Of a DNA stretch of 64,000 nt, positions 25,633-34,738 are shown in pieces. A program made the translations under genes and the position numbers. Positions within the stretch are counted from its first letter, which is position 1; the number at the start of each line of letters is the position of its first letter. Below the pieces are notes generated by a model. That model worked only from the letters and a program-made list of their open reading frames with translations, did no database searches and was not told the DNA's origin. Origin of the DNA: Streptomonospora nanhaiensis (lineage in GTDB: Bacteria > Actinomycetota > Actinomycetes > Streptosporangiales > Streptosporangiaceae); assembly GCF_026642255.1 (NCBI RefSeq), contig NZ_CP113264.1, forward strand, positions 5,208,001-5,272,000, given 5' to 3'.

Positions 25633-26511
25633 CTAGCGACGCTCGTGCGGAGCCTCACCCGGGTGGAATCCACCGTGCTGGGCGGGCTCGGGCTGACCGA
25701 ACGGGTTGCCGCCGGGGCCGTGCTGGAGAGCGGGGGCGCCACCGGCCTGCGGAGCCATCGTCTGGAAGCCGCCCGTGGTGTTCGGGTTCGGCTCGACGGG
25801 CTTGCCCTCCTCGTTCAGCTCGCGCAGCTGGCGCTCGAAGTAGTCCTTCAGACGGCTCCGGTACTCGCGCTCGAAGTCCTTGAGCACGTTGACCTTGTGC
25901 TCCAGCTCCTCGCGCTGCTGCACCAGGCTGCCCATGACCTGGCGGTGGCGCTCCTGGGCGTCGCGGTCGAGGTTCTCCGACCGTGCCCGGGCCTCACCGA
26001 TGATCTGGTCCGCCTGGCGGCGGGCCTTGCCGAGGATGTCCTCGGACTCGTGGCGGGCGCGGCCGAGGGTCTCGTCCGCCTCACGGCGGGCGTCGGAGAT
26101 CGCCTGGTCGGCGGTCTGCTGGGCGAGGGCGAGGACGCGGGCGGCCGTGTCCATGTTCTCCTCACCGCCCATCCCCATGTTCGCGCCGGTCATCGGCATC
26201 TGCTGCTGGACCGGGGGCTGCGGCTCGACGGCCTGCGGCTGCTGGACGGGCTCCGGGCGCATCTGCTCGTGCTGCTGGGGCTCCGGCGCCTGGTCCTGGG
26301 GCTGCTGGAAGTCCTGCATGCCGGCGTTGGGCACCTTGCCCCGCAGGCATTCGGCCAGCTTGCCGCGCAGTTCCTCGTTCTCCTGGATCAGGCGGTCGAG
26401 CTCGGACTCGACCTCGTCGAGAAAGGCGTCGACCTCTTCTTCGTCGTACCCTGGCCGGAGCCGGGTCGTACTGAACTGCTTGTTCCGCACATCGGCGGGT
26501 GTCAGCGGCAT
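25633..26511 (-). CDS. divIVA: DivIVA/Wag31 polar growth protein
   Basis: 292 residues. The DivIVA N-terminal lipid-binding region is MPLTPADVRNKQFSTTRLRPGYDEEEVDAFLDEVESELDRLIQENEELRGKL (1-52). A Gln/Pro/Met-rich linker covers about 60-125. A long coiled coil follows (RVLALAQQTADQAISDARREADETLGRARHESEDILGKARRQADQIIGEAR and on to about 235). The tail is Gly/Pro/His-rich. DivIVA marks negatively curved membrane at poles and septa and directs apical wall synthesis in actinobacteria. It lies directly downstream of yggT and sepF in the standard order. Very strong assignment. Confidence 0.96.
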   Translation of the reverse strand: MPLTPADVRNKQFSTTRLRPGYDEEEVDAFLDEVESELDRLIQENEELRGKLAECLRGKVPNAGMQDFQQPQDQAPEPQQHEQMRPEPVQQPQAVEPQPPVQQQMPMTGANMGMGGEENMDTAARVLALAQQTADQAISDARREADETLGRARHESEDILGKARRQADQIIGEARARSENLDRDAQERHRQVMGSLVQQREELEHKVNVLKDFEREYRSRLKDYFERQLRELNEEGKPVEPNPNTTGGFQTMAPQAGGAPALQHGPGGNPFGQPEPAQHGGFHPGEAPHERR

Positions 26512-26645
26512 GTTCGTCTCCTTGGCGCGCTTGGAGTCTGTCCGTAGGGACGCTACCTGATCGTGACCTTACGGCAATCCAGATCATGACCAAGACCACA
26601 TAACGGAACCGGGGACCCGATACTTGCCCCCGCGCCCCTTCCCTG

Positions 26646-26933
26646 CTAGGCGAGGCTCCCGATGAGAGCCATCAAGATCCACACGATGATGAAGAGGACG
26701 AGGACACTCAGGTCGAGTGCGACGCTCCCCAGTCTCACCGGCTTGATGAACCGTCGCAGGAACCTCAGTGGCGGGTCGGTGACGGTGTACACGATCTCCG
26801 CGAGGACGAGGACGAACCCGGTGGGCCGCCACGTCCTGGCGAAGGACTGCACCATCTCCAGGACCACCCTCGCGATCAGCACGAAAACGAACAGCTGTAG
26901 CGCGAAGAGCAGCACTGCAACGACGATACTCAC
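26646..26933 (-). CDS. YggT family membrane protein
   Basis: About 95 residues from the GTG at 26933, which has GGGGAA 6 bases upstream; a TTG six codons earlier is the alternative. Two membrane blocks are visible: VSIVVAVLLFALQLFVFVLIARVVLEMV and LGSVALDLSVLVLFIIVWILMALIG. Between them lies the YggT signature TDPPLRFLRRFIKPVRLG. YggT proteins are conserved beside sepF and divIVA and have been linked to osmotic tolerance and division; the molecular role is unclear. The spacing to sepF is about 40 bases, so same transcript. Confidence 0.9.
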   Translation of the reverse strand: MSIVVAVLLFALQLFVFVLIARVVLEMVQSFARTWRPTGFVLVLAEIVYTVTDPPLRFLRRFIKPVRLGSVALDLSVLVLFIIVWILMALIGSLA

Positions 26934-26972
26934 GGTCGTTCCCCGACCCAATCTCTGGACAAGTGTGATGGT

Positions 26973-27500
26973 CTAGCTCTGATTGAAGAACCCTCGCTCG
27001 GCGATCCGGGCCTTGTCTTCGGCGGTGACCTCGACGTTGGCCGGTGACAGCAGGAACACCTTGTTGGTCACGCGTTCGATACTGCCATGCAGACCGAAGA
27101 TCAGACCAGCCGCGAAGTCGACGAGACGCTTGGCGTCGCTGTCGACCATCTCGGTCAGGTTCATGATCACCGGTGTGCCCTCCCGGAAGTGCTCTCCGAT
27201 CGTACGCGCCTCGTTGTAGGTGCGCGGATGGAGCGTTGTGATCCGAGCGAGGTCGGCGGTTGAGGCAGTCGTGGTCGTTCCACCGCGTCGTTCACCTGTA
27301 CTCAGGTAGTCGCCGGTGTCCGTCACTGCGGTGCCTCGTGTTTCCTCGCCACGCGGAGAATCCGCAGCGCGATCGCGCTGCTCCTCCACGGCCTCGTCGA
27401 AATCGTCGAACTCATCATATTCGTCCGCATAGCGGTGATCGTAACGGTCGTCCTCCACGAGGCCGAGGTAGACCGCCATCTTGCGCATCGCGCCGGCCAT
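26973..27500 (-). CDS. sepF: Cell division protein SepF
   Basis: 175 residues. N-terminal membrane-targeting helix MAGAMRKMAVYLGLVEDDRYD, acidic linker, then the SepF core ARITTLHPRTYNEARTIGEHFREGTPVIMNLTEMVDSDAKRLVDFAAGLIFGLHGSIERVTNKVFLLSPANVEV. SepF binds the FtsZ C-terminal tail and tethers the ring to the membrane, a role that is essential in actinobacteria lacking FtsA. The ATG at 27500 has GGAGG 7 bases upstream; in-frame codons above it lack similarity. It lies between yggS and yggT in the usual division operon. Confidence 0.95.
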   Translation of the reverse strand: MAGAMRKMAVYLGLVEDDRYDHRYADEYDEFDDFDEAVEEQRDRAADSPRGEETRGTAVTDTGDYLSTGERRGGTTTTASTADLARITTLHPRTYNEARTIGEHFREGTPVIMNLTEMVDSDAKRLVDFAAGLIFGLHGSIERVTNKVFLLSPANVEVTAEDKARIAERGFFNQS

Positions 27501-27636
27501 CTCATGTCCTCCGTCGTCCCCGCGGCCTTCACCGCAGCCGACTCCTCCGTACTGGCCCGCCGTCCCCGCGTTCCACGGGGTGGGGCGCCCTTTCGGGCGA
27601 ACTCCACAGACGGGTTCCAAGGTCTATGTGGGGACA

Positions 27637-28365
27637 TTACCCCACGATCGGTCCGCGGTTGCCGAGCAACGCCGTACCGAGTCGCACGTGTGTCGCTCCT
27701 CGCTCGATCGCCGATTCGAGGTCCGCGCTCATTCCCGCCGAGATCACCGTCGCCAGAGGATAACGATCACGGACACGACTCGCCACCCCGTGGAGGCGGG
27801 CGAAGGCCTCGGCCGGGTCGCCCCCCCGGGGGGCCACCGCCATCACGCCCCCGAGTGTGAGCGACTCGTGCGCCTCGATGTCGGCGGCGAGCGCGAGCGC
27901 GTCCTCCGGGTCGACCCCGCCGCGCGGTCCGATGACGCCGGCCCGCGAGTCGTCGTCGAGGTTCACCTGGACGAGGCAGGTCAGACCACGTCCGGCCGCC
28001 GCCGCCCGCTCCCCCAGCGCACGGGCCAGCCTGGTGCGGTCCACCGAGTGCACGACGTCGGCGTAGGAGGCCACGGAGCGTGCCTTGTTGGTCTGCAACT
28101 GCCCGACGAAATGCCAGGTCAAGCCGAGGTCAGCGGTCTCCGCCGCCTTCGGCGCGGCCTCCTGGTCCCGGTTCTCGCCGACGTCGCGGACACCCAGGGA
28201 GGCGAGAATCCGCACATCGTCGGCCGGATAGGTCTTGGTGACCGCGACCAGCGACACCTCCTCGGGCGCGCGGCCGGCGCGCGCGCAGGCCTGCTCGATC
28301 CTGGCCCGCACGGCCGCGAGGTTGGCGCGGACCTGCTCGACGCGAGCTGGGTCGACGTGTGGCAC
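27637..28365 (-). CDS. yggS: YggS/PLPBP family pyridoxal phosphate homeostasis protein
   Basis: 242 residues, TIM-barrel fold of the alanine racemase type without racemase domain. The PLP lysine is in SLVAVTKTYPADDVR. Other motifs are GENRDQEA, LTWHFVGQLQTNKARSVA, CLVQVNLDDDSRAGV, LGGVMAVAP, ISAGMSADLESAIERGATHVRLGTALLGNR. These proteins bind PLP and buffer vitamin B6 and amino acid pools rather than catalyse a known reaction. Typical place is between pgeF and sepF in the division cluster, as here. Start ATG at 28365 fits homologues. Confidence 0.93.
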   Translation of the reverse strand: MPHVDPARVEQVRANLAAVRARIEQACARAGRAPEEVSLVAVTKTYPADDVRILASLGVRDVGENRDQEAAPKAAETADLGLTWHFVGQLQTNKARSVASYADVVHSVDRTRLARALGERAAAAGRGLTCLVQVNLDDDSRAGVIGPRGGVDPEDALALAADIEAHESLTLGGVMAVAPRGGDPAEAFARLHGVASRVRDRYPLATVISAGMSADLESAIERGATHVRLGTALLGNRGPIVG

Positions 28366-28521
28366 GGTGCTCCTTCTCTTTCCCCGTCGGGTGGGTCCCC
28401 GGGGTCCGATGCGGTCTCCGGGGGTCGTGGGGCCCGCGTTTCGGACGCGTCACCGCAGGAGGGGAGGTCCCTGGCGGTTCCGGCGGGTTCCGAAAGCCAT
28501 CCTGGCGGCCCGGTACGACAG

Positions 28522-29241
28522 TCAGGAACGCCAGATGAACGAGGCGAATCTTCCGGTCGGCGCGCCGCCCCGGTGGGAGAACAGCTCAGGGCTCTCCAGG
28601 GTGCAGCGGCCGTCGGCCCGGACGTCGGTCACACCGGCCCGCCGCAGCTGGGCGGTGACGGCCGCGAGCATGTCCACCCCCGTGGTGCCCTTCCGGGTGG
28701 TGGAGGCGGCCTCGGGGGTGTCCCTGGCCGTCTCGGCCTGCACCTCCGGGGGCACCTCGTAGCACTTGCCGCAGATGGCCGGACCGAGGAAGACGGTGAT
28801 GCGGTCGGCACGGGCCCCCTGGCCGACCATCGACCCGACGAGGTTGGCCGCCACGCCGTTCGCCGTCCCGAGGCGGCCCGAGTGCGCGGCTCCCAGGACA
28901 CCCGCCTCGCCGTCGGCGGCCAGGACCGGCAGGCAGTCGGCGGCCATCGAGGCCAGGACCAGGTCGGGGCGGGTCGTGACGACCCCGTCGCAGGTACCCG
29001 CCCCACCCGGCGCGTCCGCGACGAGCACGTCGGCGCTGTGCACCTGGTTCATCCACACGACCCGGTCGATGTCGAACCCCAGGCCGGCGGCGGCGGTCCG
29101 CCTGTTGGCGAGGACGGCCTCCCGCACGTCGCCCGAGCCCAGCCCCAGGTTGAGCGAGTCGTACGGCGGGGCGCTGACCCCGCCGTGCCGTTCGGTGACG
29201 GCGGCACGCACGCCGTGCCCCAGATCGATGACGTTGCCCAT
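28522..29241 (-). CDS. pgeF: Peptidoglycan editing factor PgeF (YfiH/polyphenol oxidase family)
   Basis: 239 residues from the ATG at 29241. Motifs: RHGGVSAPPYDSLNLGLGSGD, VVWMNQVHSADVLV, and the metal site MAADCLPVLAADGEAGVLGAAHSG, with Cys and His ligands; GPAICGKCYEVPPEV is also characteristic. E. coli YfiH removes mis-incorporated L-serine peptidoglycan precursors, and other members act as multicopper-like oxidases or purine nucleoside phosphorylases. The position right after ftsZ favours a wall-editing role. The upstream open frame is long, but similarity begins near MGNVIDLGHGV. No strong ribosome site, so the exact start is less sure. Confidence 0.9.
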   Translation of the reverse strand: MGNVIDLGHGVRAAVTERHGGVSAPPYDSLNLGLGSGDVREAVLANRRTAAAGLGFDIDRVVWMNQVHSADVLVADAPGGAGTCDGVVTTRPDLVLASMAADCLPVLAADGEAGVLGAAHSGRLGTANGVAANLVGSMVGQGARADRITVFLGPAICGKCYEVPPEVQAETARDTPEAASTTRKGTTGVDMLAAVTAQLRRAGVTDVRADGRCTLESPELFSHRGGAPTGRFASFIWRS

Positions 29242-29378
29242 CCGTGTGACCGCGGTCCTTCCCTCGGCCCGCCGGGACGGCGCCGGCGCGGCCGGCGCGC
29301 GCTTCCCCGGGGGCGGCGACGGCCCCGCCGCATGGGTCGGGGCCGCTGACACGTCGATGGTACCGGGACGGTGGTGCG

Positions 29379-30854
29379 CTACTTCAGGAACTCGGGCACG
29401 TCCAGGTCGTCGGGGTCGTCGAAGATGACCCGGCGGCGGGGCGTGGGCACGTCCCCCCGCCGTTCGGCGGTGGAGTCGGAGACGGCGTGGACGGGGCCGG
29501 ACTGGACCTCGCCGTGCTGCGAGGGCTCCTCCCGCTCCCCCGCGGGCCGCCCCTCCTCGGAGGACCCCGCCGGGGCGGGCGCCTCGTAGGAGGCGTGGGA
29601 CTCCGAGCCGTGGGCCGGGGTCTCCGTGCGCGGCTGCTCGACCGGGGCCTGCTCCTGACGGACGGGCTCCGGTTCGGACGGGAACCGGACCGGCGGCATC
29701 TGCGCGGACGCCGCCTCCGGCTCGGTCCGCTCCGGGCGGGAGGGCGTGATCCACGGCATGGAGGTGGCCGCCGTCCCGCCCGCGTCACCGGCGGGGGGCG
29801 TCACCCTGGTGGGCTGCTGCTCCCTGCGCGACGCGGAGCCCGCGGTGTGGGCGACGGCCTCAGGAGGGTCCACCGGCTGCCGCTCCCGGACCACGGGTCC
29901 GGTGACCTCGGGTTCGTCGAACCCCGCCGCGATGACGGTGACCCTCACCTCGTCGCCCAGGGCGTCGTCGATGACGGCGCCGAAGATGATGTTGGCCTCG
30001 GGGGCCGCCGAGTTCGCGACGAGCTGCGCCGCCTCGTTGATCTCGAACAGGCCCAGGTCGGAGCCGCCCTGGATGGACAGCAGCACCCCGTGGGCGCCGT
30101 CGATGCTCGCTTCGAGCAGCGGCGAGGAGATGGCCATCTCCGCGGCCGCGACGGCCCGGTCGTCCCCGCGTGCGGAACCGATGCCCATCAGCGCCGACCC
30201 CGCCCCGGACATGACCGACTTGACGTCGGCGAAGTCCAGGTTGATCAGGCCCGGCGTGGTGATCAGGTCGGTGATGCCCTGCACACCGGAGAGCAGCACC
30301 TGGTCCGCCGCCTTGAAGGCGTCCAGCACGCTGACCTGGCGGTCGGAGATGGACAGCAGCCGGTCGTTGGGGATCACGATGAGCGTGTCGACCTCCTCGC
30401 GGAGCATCGCTATCCCCGACTCGGCCTGGGTCGCGCGCCGCTTGCCCTCGAAGCCGAAGGGGCGGGTGACCACGCCGATGGTGAGGGCTCCCAGGGAGCG
30501 GGCGATGTTGGCGACGACGGGAGCGCCCCCGGTGCCGGTGCCGCCGCCCTCACCAGCGGTGACGAAGACCATGTCGGCCCCCTTGAGGACCTCCTCGATC
30601 TCCTCCCGGTGGTCCTCGGCCGCCTGGCGGCCGACATCGGGGTTGGCTCCGGCTCCCAGGCCGCGTGTGAGCTCTCGGCCGACGTCGAGCTTGACGTCGG
30701 CGTCACTCATCAGCAGCGCCTGGGCGTCGGTATTGATGGCGATGAACTCGACGCCTTTGAGCCCCTCTTCGATCATTCGGTTGACGGCGTTGACACCGCC
30801 GCCGCCGATGCCGACGACTTTGATGACCGCGAGGTAGTTCTGCGGTGCTGCCAC
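29379..30854 (-). CDS. ftsZ: Cell division protein FtsZ
   Basis: 491 residues. Tubulin-like GTPase: AVIKVVGIGGGGVNAVNRMIEEG, the signature GEGGGTGTGGAPVVA (GGGTGTG at 103-109), NDRLL, and the T7 loop region NLDFADVKSVMSGAG. The C-terminal linker (about 315-475) is long and Pro/Glu-rich. The end DDPDDLDVPEFLK is the conserved tail that binds SepF. GTG start at 30854 matches family N-termini (AAPQNYLAVIK) with GAAAGG 9 bases upstream; an ATG eight codons earlier is possible. It polymerises at the division site. A 505-base gap upstream separates it from ftsQ, suggesting its own promoters. Confidence 0.97.
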   Translation of the reverse strand: MAAPQNYLAVIKVVGIGGGGVNAVNRMIEEGLKGVEFIAINTDAQALLMSDADVKLDVGRELTRGLGAGANPDVGRQAAEDHREEIEEVLKGADMVFVTAGEGGGTGTGGAPVVANIARSLGALTIGVVTRPFGFEGKRRATQAESGIAMLREEVDTLIVIPNDRLLSISDRQVSVLDAFKAADQVLLSGVQGITDLITTPGLINLDFADVKSVMSGAGSALMGIGSARGDDRAVAAAEMAISSPLLEASIDGAHGVLLSIQGGSDLGLFEINEAAQLVANSAAPEANIIFGAVIDDALGDEVRVTVIAAGFDEPEVTGPVVRERQPVDPPEAVAHTAGSASRREQQPTRVTPPAGDAGGTAATSMPWITPSRPERTEPEAASAQMPPVRFPSEPEPVRQEQAPVEQPRTETPAHGSESHASYEAPAPAGSSEEGRPAGEREEPSQHGEVQSGPVHAVSDSTAERRGDVPTPRRRVIFDDPDDLDVPEFLK

Positions 30855-31359
30855 GACGAGGGGCCTTTCCGCTCGCATACGCCGTTCCGTGAACGCTCCG
30901 GTGGCTCTCGCCACCGGGTACGCCTCCGGACCGGCATCCGGTTCTACAGTGTGCGTTTCGGGTCCCTGCGACGGCGTTCTCGACGCGTTTGTCCGGGGAC
31001 CCGGGGTCACCGGAGCCGTTGCGATCCTGCCCGGGGAGGGCTGGCGCGATCCGCTGTAGGAGCGGAGCAAAACGGTTCCTGCGTACCCCGAAAAGCGTGT
31101 TTTGCTGCTTTGTTGACGTTGGCTGTGCTTCCCGACAGTAAGCGGACCGCCGCCCACGGGCAACCGATGACGAGGTCAGCCTAACGGCGTATAACGCAAG
31201 GAAGCGATGTGCGCACTCGGCGCGTCGCGTCTGGAATGTCCCCGCCGGATGCCCGGGAGTCCGTCCGGAACCCCCTCGCGGGCGCGCTGCGCGGCCCGCC
31301 GGGCGGCGGTTCGACTTTCCGTGCCACGCCTCTTCCTTTGCCTGGAGCTGGGTACTTCT
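30855..31359 (-). promoter_or_regulatory. ftsQ-ftsZ intergenic region, probable ftsZ promoter region
   Basis: 505 bases without a convincing gene, unusually long inside a cluster of overlapping genes. In actinobacteria the ftsZ upstream region carries several promoters, some developmentally controlled, so the same is expected here. I could not pick a -35/-10 pair with confidence. A less GC-rich stretch lies at about 31070-31210. Open frames crossing the region are out-of-frame extensions of ftsZ or ftsQ shadows. Confidence 0.5.
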
Positions 31360-32088
31360 TCACCGTACGATGGCGAGATCGGGGGTTCCGACGTCGTAGA
31401 CGCGCCCCTCCTCGGGCGGGTGCTCGCGCAGCAGCACGCGCAGGACGTCGCTCTTGTCCGCGGTCCCCTCGGGCGTCCCCCACTCCACCGTGGAGCCGTT
31501 GCCGAGTGCGATGGTGATCGCCCCGGGGTCGGTGGCGTCGATGAGCTGGATCTGGGCGATCAGCGAGTCGGGCGCCGCCTCCACGATGTCGGCGGCGGCG
31601 CGGACCGCCTCGTTGCCCTCGACCTCCCCCGTGACCCTGACCACGGGGTGGGTGCCGGGACGGGTCTTCGAGTCCTCGATGCGCACGCCGTCGCCGTCCA
31701 CGAGCCGGTACTCCTCCCCCACGGGGACGGCCAGCACGGGCTGGCGCTCCACCACCTCGACCTCCAGGGTCGCGGGCCAGCCGCGTCGCACCGTGGCCTC
31801 CTCCACGAGCGGGAGGGACTCGGCACGGGCGCGGCTCCGGTCGAGGTCGACCCTGACCAGGGGGGTTCCGGTGGCCACGTCCACCGCGGACACCACCTCC
31901 TGCGGCGACATCCGGTCCAGCCCGGTGACCGCGACGTCGCGGACCACCAGCAGGCGGGAGCCGAGCAGCACCCAGGTGACCACGCAGACCAGCGCCACCA
32001 CGAGCAGCGCCACGAAGGCGACCTTCCACGGATCGGATCCTCCCCGTGGTGCGGCCCCGTCCGCCGCCCCGCCCTCGTCCGCGCTCAC
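31360..32088 (-). CDS. ftsQ: Cell division protein FtsQ
   Basis: 242 residues. Short cytoplasmic N-terminus, one membrane helix (WKVAFVALLVVALVCVVTWVLLG, about 21-43), then the POTRA domain beginning LLVVRDVAVTGLDRMSPQEVVSAVDVATGTPLVRVDLDRSRARAESLPLVEEATVRRGWPATLEVEVVERQPVLAV. The beta-domain follows to the end. FtsQ is a bitopic divisome scaffold that binds FtsL and FtsB-type proteins. It follows murC with a 26-base gap. Identity rests on the POTRA pattern plus dcw position. Confidence 0.92.
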   Translation of the reverse strand: MSADEGGAADGAAPRGGSDPWKVAFVALLVVALVCVVTWVLLGSRLLVVRDVAVTGLDRMSPQEVVSAVDVATGTPLVRVDLDRSRARAESLPLVEEATVRRGWPATLEVEVVERQPVLAVPVGEEYRLVDGDGVRIEDSKTRPGTHPVVRVTGEVEGNEAVRAAADIVEAAPDSLIAQIQLIDATDPGAITIALGNGSTVEWGTPEGTADKSDVLRVLLREHPPEEGRVYDVGTPDLAIVR

Positions 32089-32114
32089 CCGTGTCCTCTT
32101 CTTCTCTCCTGCGC

Positions 32115-33581
32115 CTACCGGCTTCCGGGCGCTTCGTCGGCCGCCTCGGCGATCGTGTCCACGATCAGCGGCCCCAGCTCGGTCACGTCCCCCGCGCCCA
32201 TGGTGAGGACGATGTCGCCAGGCCGGACCAGCCCGGCCACCGTCCGCACGACCTCCTCGCGACCCGGCACGTACCGCACCCGGTCGTGGGGGACGCGGGA
32301 GGTGATCAGCTCGCCGGTGACCCCGGGCTCGGGGTCCTCCCTGGCCGCGTAGACCTCCATCACCACGACCTCGTCCGCGAGGCCCAGCGCGGTCGCGAAC
32401 TCCTCGGCGAAGATGCGGGTACGGCTGTACAGGTGCGGCTGGAACAGGGCGACGACCCTGCCCCCGGGCGCCGGTCCCCCCGCCTCGCCCGCGTCCTCGG
32501 CGAACGAGTCCAGCGCGGCGCGCGTGGCCCTCAGGTCGGCCTCGATCTCGGTCGGGTGGTGGGCGTAGCTGTCGTAGACGGCGACGCCACCGGCCTCGCC
32601 CTTGATCTCGAAGCGGCGCGCGGCCCCCGCGAAGTCCGCGATGCCCTCCACCGCGACCTCCAGGTCGTGGCCGAGCTCGTCCGCCACGGCGACGGCCGCG
32701 GCGGCGTTGAGCACGTTGTGCCGACCGGGGACGGCGAGCGTGCCGTCGATGGGCTCGCCCCCGGCGGTGCGGATCGTGAACTCGGTGGTGAAACCGCGGG
32801 CGCGCACCCGGGTGACCCGGTAGTCGGCGTCCTCGGCCTCGCCGTAGGTCAGGACCTTCTTGCCGCGCTCGCGGGCCAGCTCCGCGACCTGCCGGGCGCC
32901 CGGGTCGTCGATCCCGACGATCAGGGTGCGTCCGACACGGTCGACGAACGCCGCGAAGTTGGCGTGGATCTCCTCGATGCCGCTGTAGTTGTCGAGGTGG
33001 TCGGCCTCCACGTTGGTGACCACGGCGACCTTCGGGGAGAGCATGAGGAAGGAGCCGTCGCTCTCGTCGGCCTCCACGGCGATGACCTCGCCCAGGCCGG
33101 CGTCGGCGCCCAGGCCGGTGGTGACCAGCTTTCCGCCGATCACGTAGCCGGGGTCGACCCCCAGGTGCTGGAGCACCACGGTGACCATGGAGGTCGTGGT
33201 GGTCTTGCCGTGGGTGCCGGAGACAGCGATGCCCTCGCGGCCCAGCAGGAGCGCCCCCAGGGCCGCCGCCCGGGGCAGGACGCGCAGGCCGCGGCGGCGG
33301 GCCTCGACGAGTTCGGGGTTGTCCTCGCGGATCGCGGAGGAGACCACGAGGGTCTCGGCGGCGCCGAGGTTGCCCGCGGCGTGGCCGACGTGGACGTCGG
33401 CGCCCATCTGCTCCAGCTCGCGCAGGGTGTCGCTGTCGCGGGCGTCGCTGCCGGACACCTCCACCCCGGACTGGAGCAGGACCCGGGCGATGCCGGACAT
33501 GCCGGCCCCGCCCAGGCCGATGAAGTGGGTGCGGCCGAGCTTGTCGACGGGAACCGGCTCGGTCGGGCGGACCAGGCTCAT
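32115..33581 (-). CDS. murC: UDP-N-acetylmuramate--L-alanine ligase
   Basis: 488 residues. Rossmann-like start THFIGLGGAGMSGIARVLLQSG binds UDP-MurNAc. The ATP loop is AVSGTHGKTTTTSM. Central motifs are EADESDGSFL and NVEADHLDNY. The C-terminal ligase domain has DSYAHHPTEIEADL and FQPHLYSRTRIF. Adds L-Ala to UDP-MurNAc in the cytoplasm, the first peptide step of peptidoglycan precursor synthesis. The ATG overlaps the murG stop by 4 bases (ATGA), coupling the two. A longer in-frame extension upstream lies inside murG and is not used. Confidence 0.97.
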   Translation of the reverse strand: MSLVRPTEPVPVDKLGRTHFIGLGGAGMSGIARVLLQSGVEVSGSDARDSDTLRELEQMGADVHVGHAAGNLGAAETLVVSSAIREDNPELVEARRRGLRVLPRAAALGALLLGREGIAVSGTHGKTTTTSMVTVVLQHLGVDPGYVIGGKLVTTGLGADAGLGEVIAVEADESDGSFLMLSPKVAVVTNVEADHLDNYSGIEEIHANFAAFVDRVGRTLIVGIDDPGARQVAELARERGKKVLTYGEAEDADYRVTRVRARGFTTEFTIRTAGGEPIDGTLAVPGRHNVLNAAAAVAVADELGHDLEVAVEGIADFAGAARRFEIKGEAGGVAVYDSYAHHPTEIEADLRATRAALDSFAEDAGEAGGPAPGGRVVALFQPHLYSRTRIFAEEFATALGLADEVVVMEVYAAREDPEPGVTGELITSRVPHDRVRYVPGREEVVRTVAGLVRPGDIVLTMGAGDVTELGPLIVDTIAEAADEAPGSR

Positions 33582-34738
33582 CGGGCGTCCTTCCCGTCGT
33601 CGTAGAACGCGTCCTCGCCGTCGTCGTCGGACAGGGGGATCTCGGGGGTGGGGCGGTCGCCGCGGGCGACGGCCATGACCTCGCGGGCGAGTGCCATGTC
33701 GGCGTCGCGGCGGCCCATCCGGGCGGCGGCCTCGGACATGGCCACGACCCGGTCGGTGTCGGTGAGCAGCGGGATGAGCTGGTCGACGATCCACTCCACG
33801 GAGATGTCCGCGTTGTTGATCATCAGGCCCCCGCCCGCCTGGACGATCGGCTCGGCGTTGAGTGCCTGCTCGCCGTTGCCGATGGCCAGCGGGACGAAGG
33901 CGCCGGGCAGGCCGACGGCGGTCAGCTCGGCGCAGGTCATCGCACCGGAGCGGCACATGGCGACGTCGGCGGCGGCGTAGGCCATGTCCATGCGGTCCAC
34001 GTAGGGGACGGCCACGTAGGGCACGCCCGCCTGGGTGAGGTCCTGGGGCTCCTCCGCGTTCTTGGGGCCGACGACGTGCAGGACCTGCACGCCCCGGTCG
34101 CGGAAGGCGTCACGGGAGGCGAACGCGGTCTCGTTGAGGCGCTGCGCGCCCTGGGAGCCGCCGAAGATCAGCAGGGTGGGGAGGTCGGGGCGCAGGCCGA
34201 AGTAGGTGCGCGCCTTGTCGCCCATGGCGAGCCGGTCGAGGGTGGTGATCTGCTGGCGCAGGGGGATGCCGACGAAGCGGCCGTTGCGGATCTGGGTGTG
34301 GGGGTGTCCGGTGAACACGTGCGGTGTCATGCGCGCGCCGAGCCGGTTGGCCAGGCCCGGGAGGGGGTTGGCCTCGTGCACGACGATGGGGATCCGGCGC
34401 CGGCGCGCCGCCAGGTAGCCGGGGGTGGCCACGTAGCCGCCGAAGCCGACGATGACGTCCGCCTGCAACCGGTCCAGGTGTTCGCCCGCCGCGCTCAGCG
34501 CGCCGGCGAGCTTGCCCGGGACGCTGAGGAGCTGCGGGGTGATCTTGCGGGGCAGCGGGACCGCCGGGATCAGGCCCAGCTCGTAGCCGCGCATGGGCAC
34601 CAGCCGGGTCTCCAGACCCCGCTCGGTTCCCAGGCAGAGGATCTCCGTGCTGGGGTCGATGCGTCGAAGCGCGTCCGCTAGGGAGAGCGCGGGCTCGATA
34701 TGCCCGGCCGTGCCGCCTCCGGCGAGGGCTACCCTCAT
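33578..34738 (-). CDS. murG: Lipid II-forming GlcNAc transferase MurG
   Basis: 386 residues, GT28 family. The N-terminal lipid I-binding glycine loop is ALAGGGTAGHIEPALSLADALRR. VIGFGGYVATPGYLAARRRRIPIVVHEANPLPGLANR is the second signature. The C-terminal UDP-GlcNAc site is LLIFGGSQGAQRLNETAF and DVAMCRSGAMTCAELTAVGLPGAFVPLAIGNGEQALNA. Peripheral membrane enzyme that turns lipid I into lipid II. It is overlapped at both ends (ftsW stop, murC start), so all three are translationally coupled. The C-terminal 25 residues are acidic. Confidence 0.97.
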   Translation of the reverse strand: MRVALAGGGTAGHIEPALSLADALRRIDPSTEILCLGTERGLETRLVPMRGYELGLIPAVPLPRKITPQLLSVPGKLAGALSAAGEHLDRLQADVIVGFGGYVATPGYLAARRRRIPIVVHEANPLPGLANRLGARMTPHVFTGHPHTQIRNGRFVGIPLRQQITTLDRLAMGDKARTYFGLRPDLPTLLIFGGSQGAQRLNETAFASRDAFRDRGVQVLHVVGPKNAEEPQDLTQAGVPYVAVPYVDRMDMAYAAADVAMCRSGAMTCAELTAVGLPGAFVPLAIGNGEQALNAEPIVQAGGGLMINNADISVEWIVDQLIPLLTDTDRVVAMSEAAARMGRRDADMALAREVMAVARGDRPTPEIPLSDDDGEDAFYDDGKDAR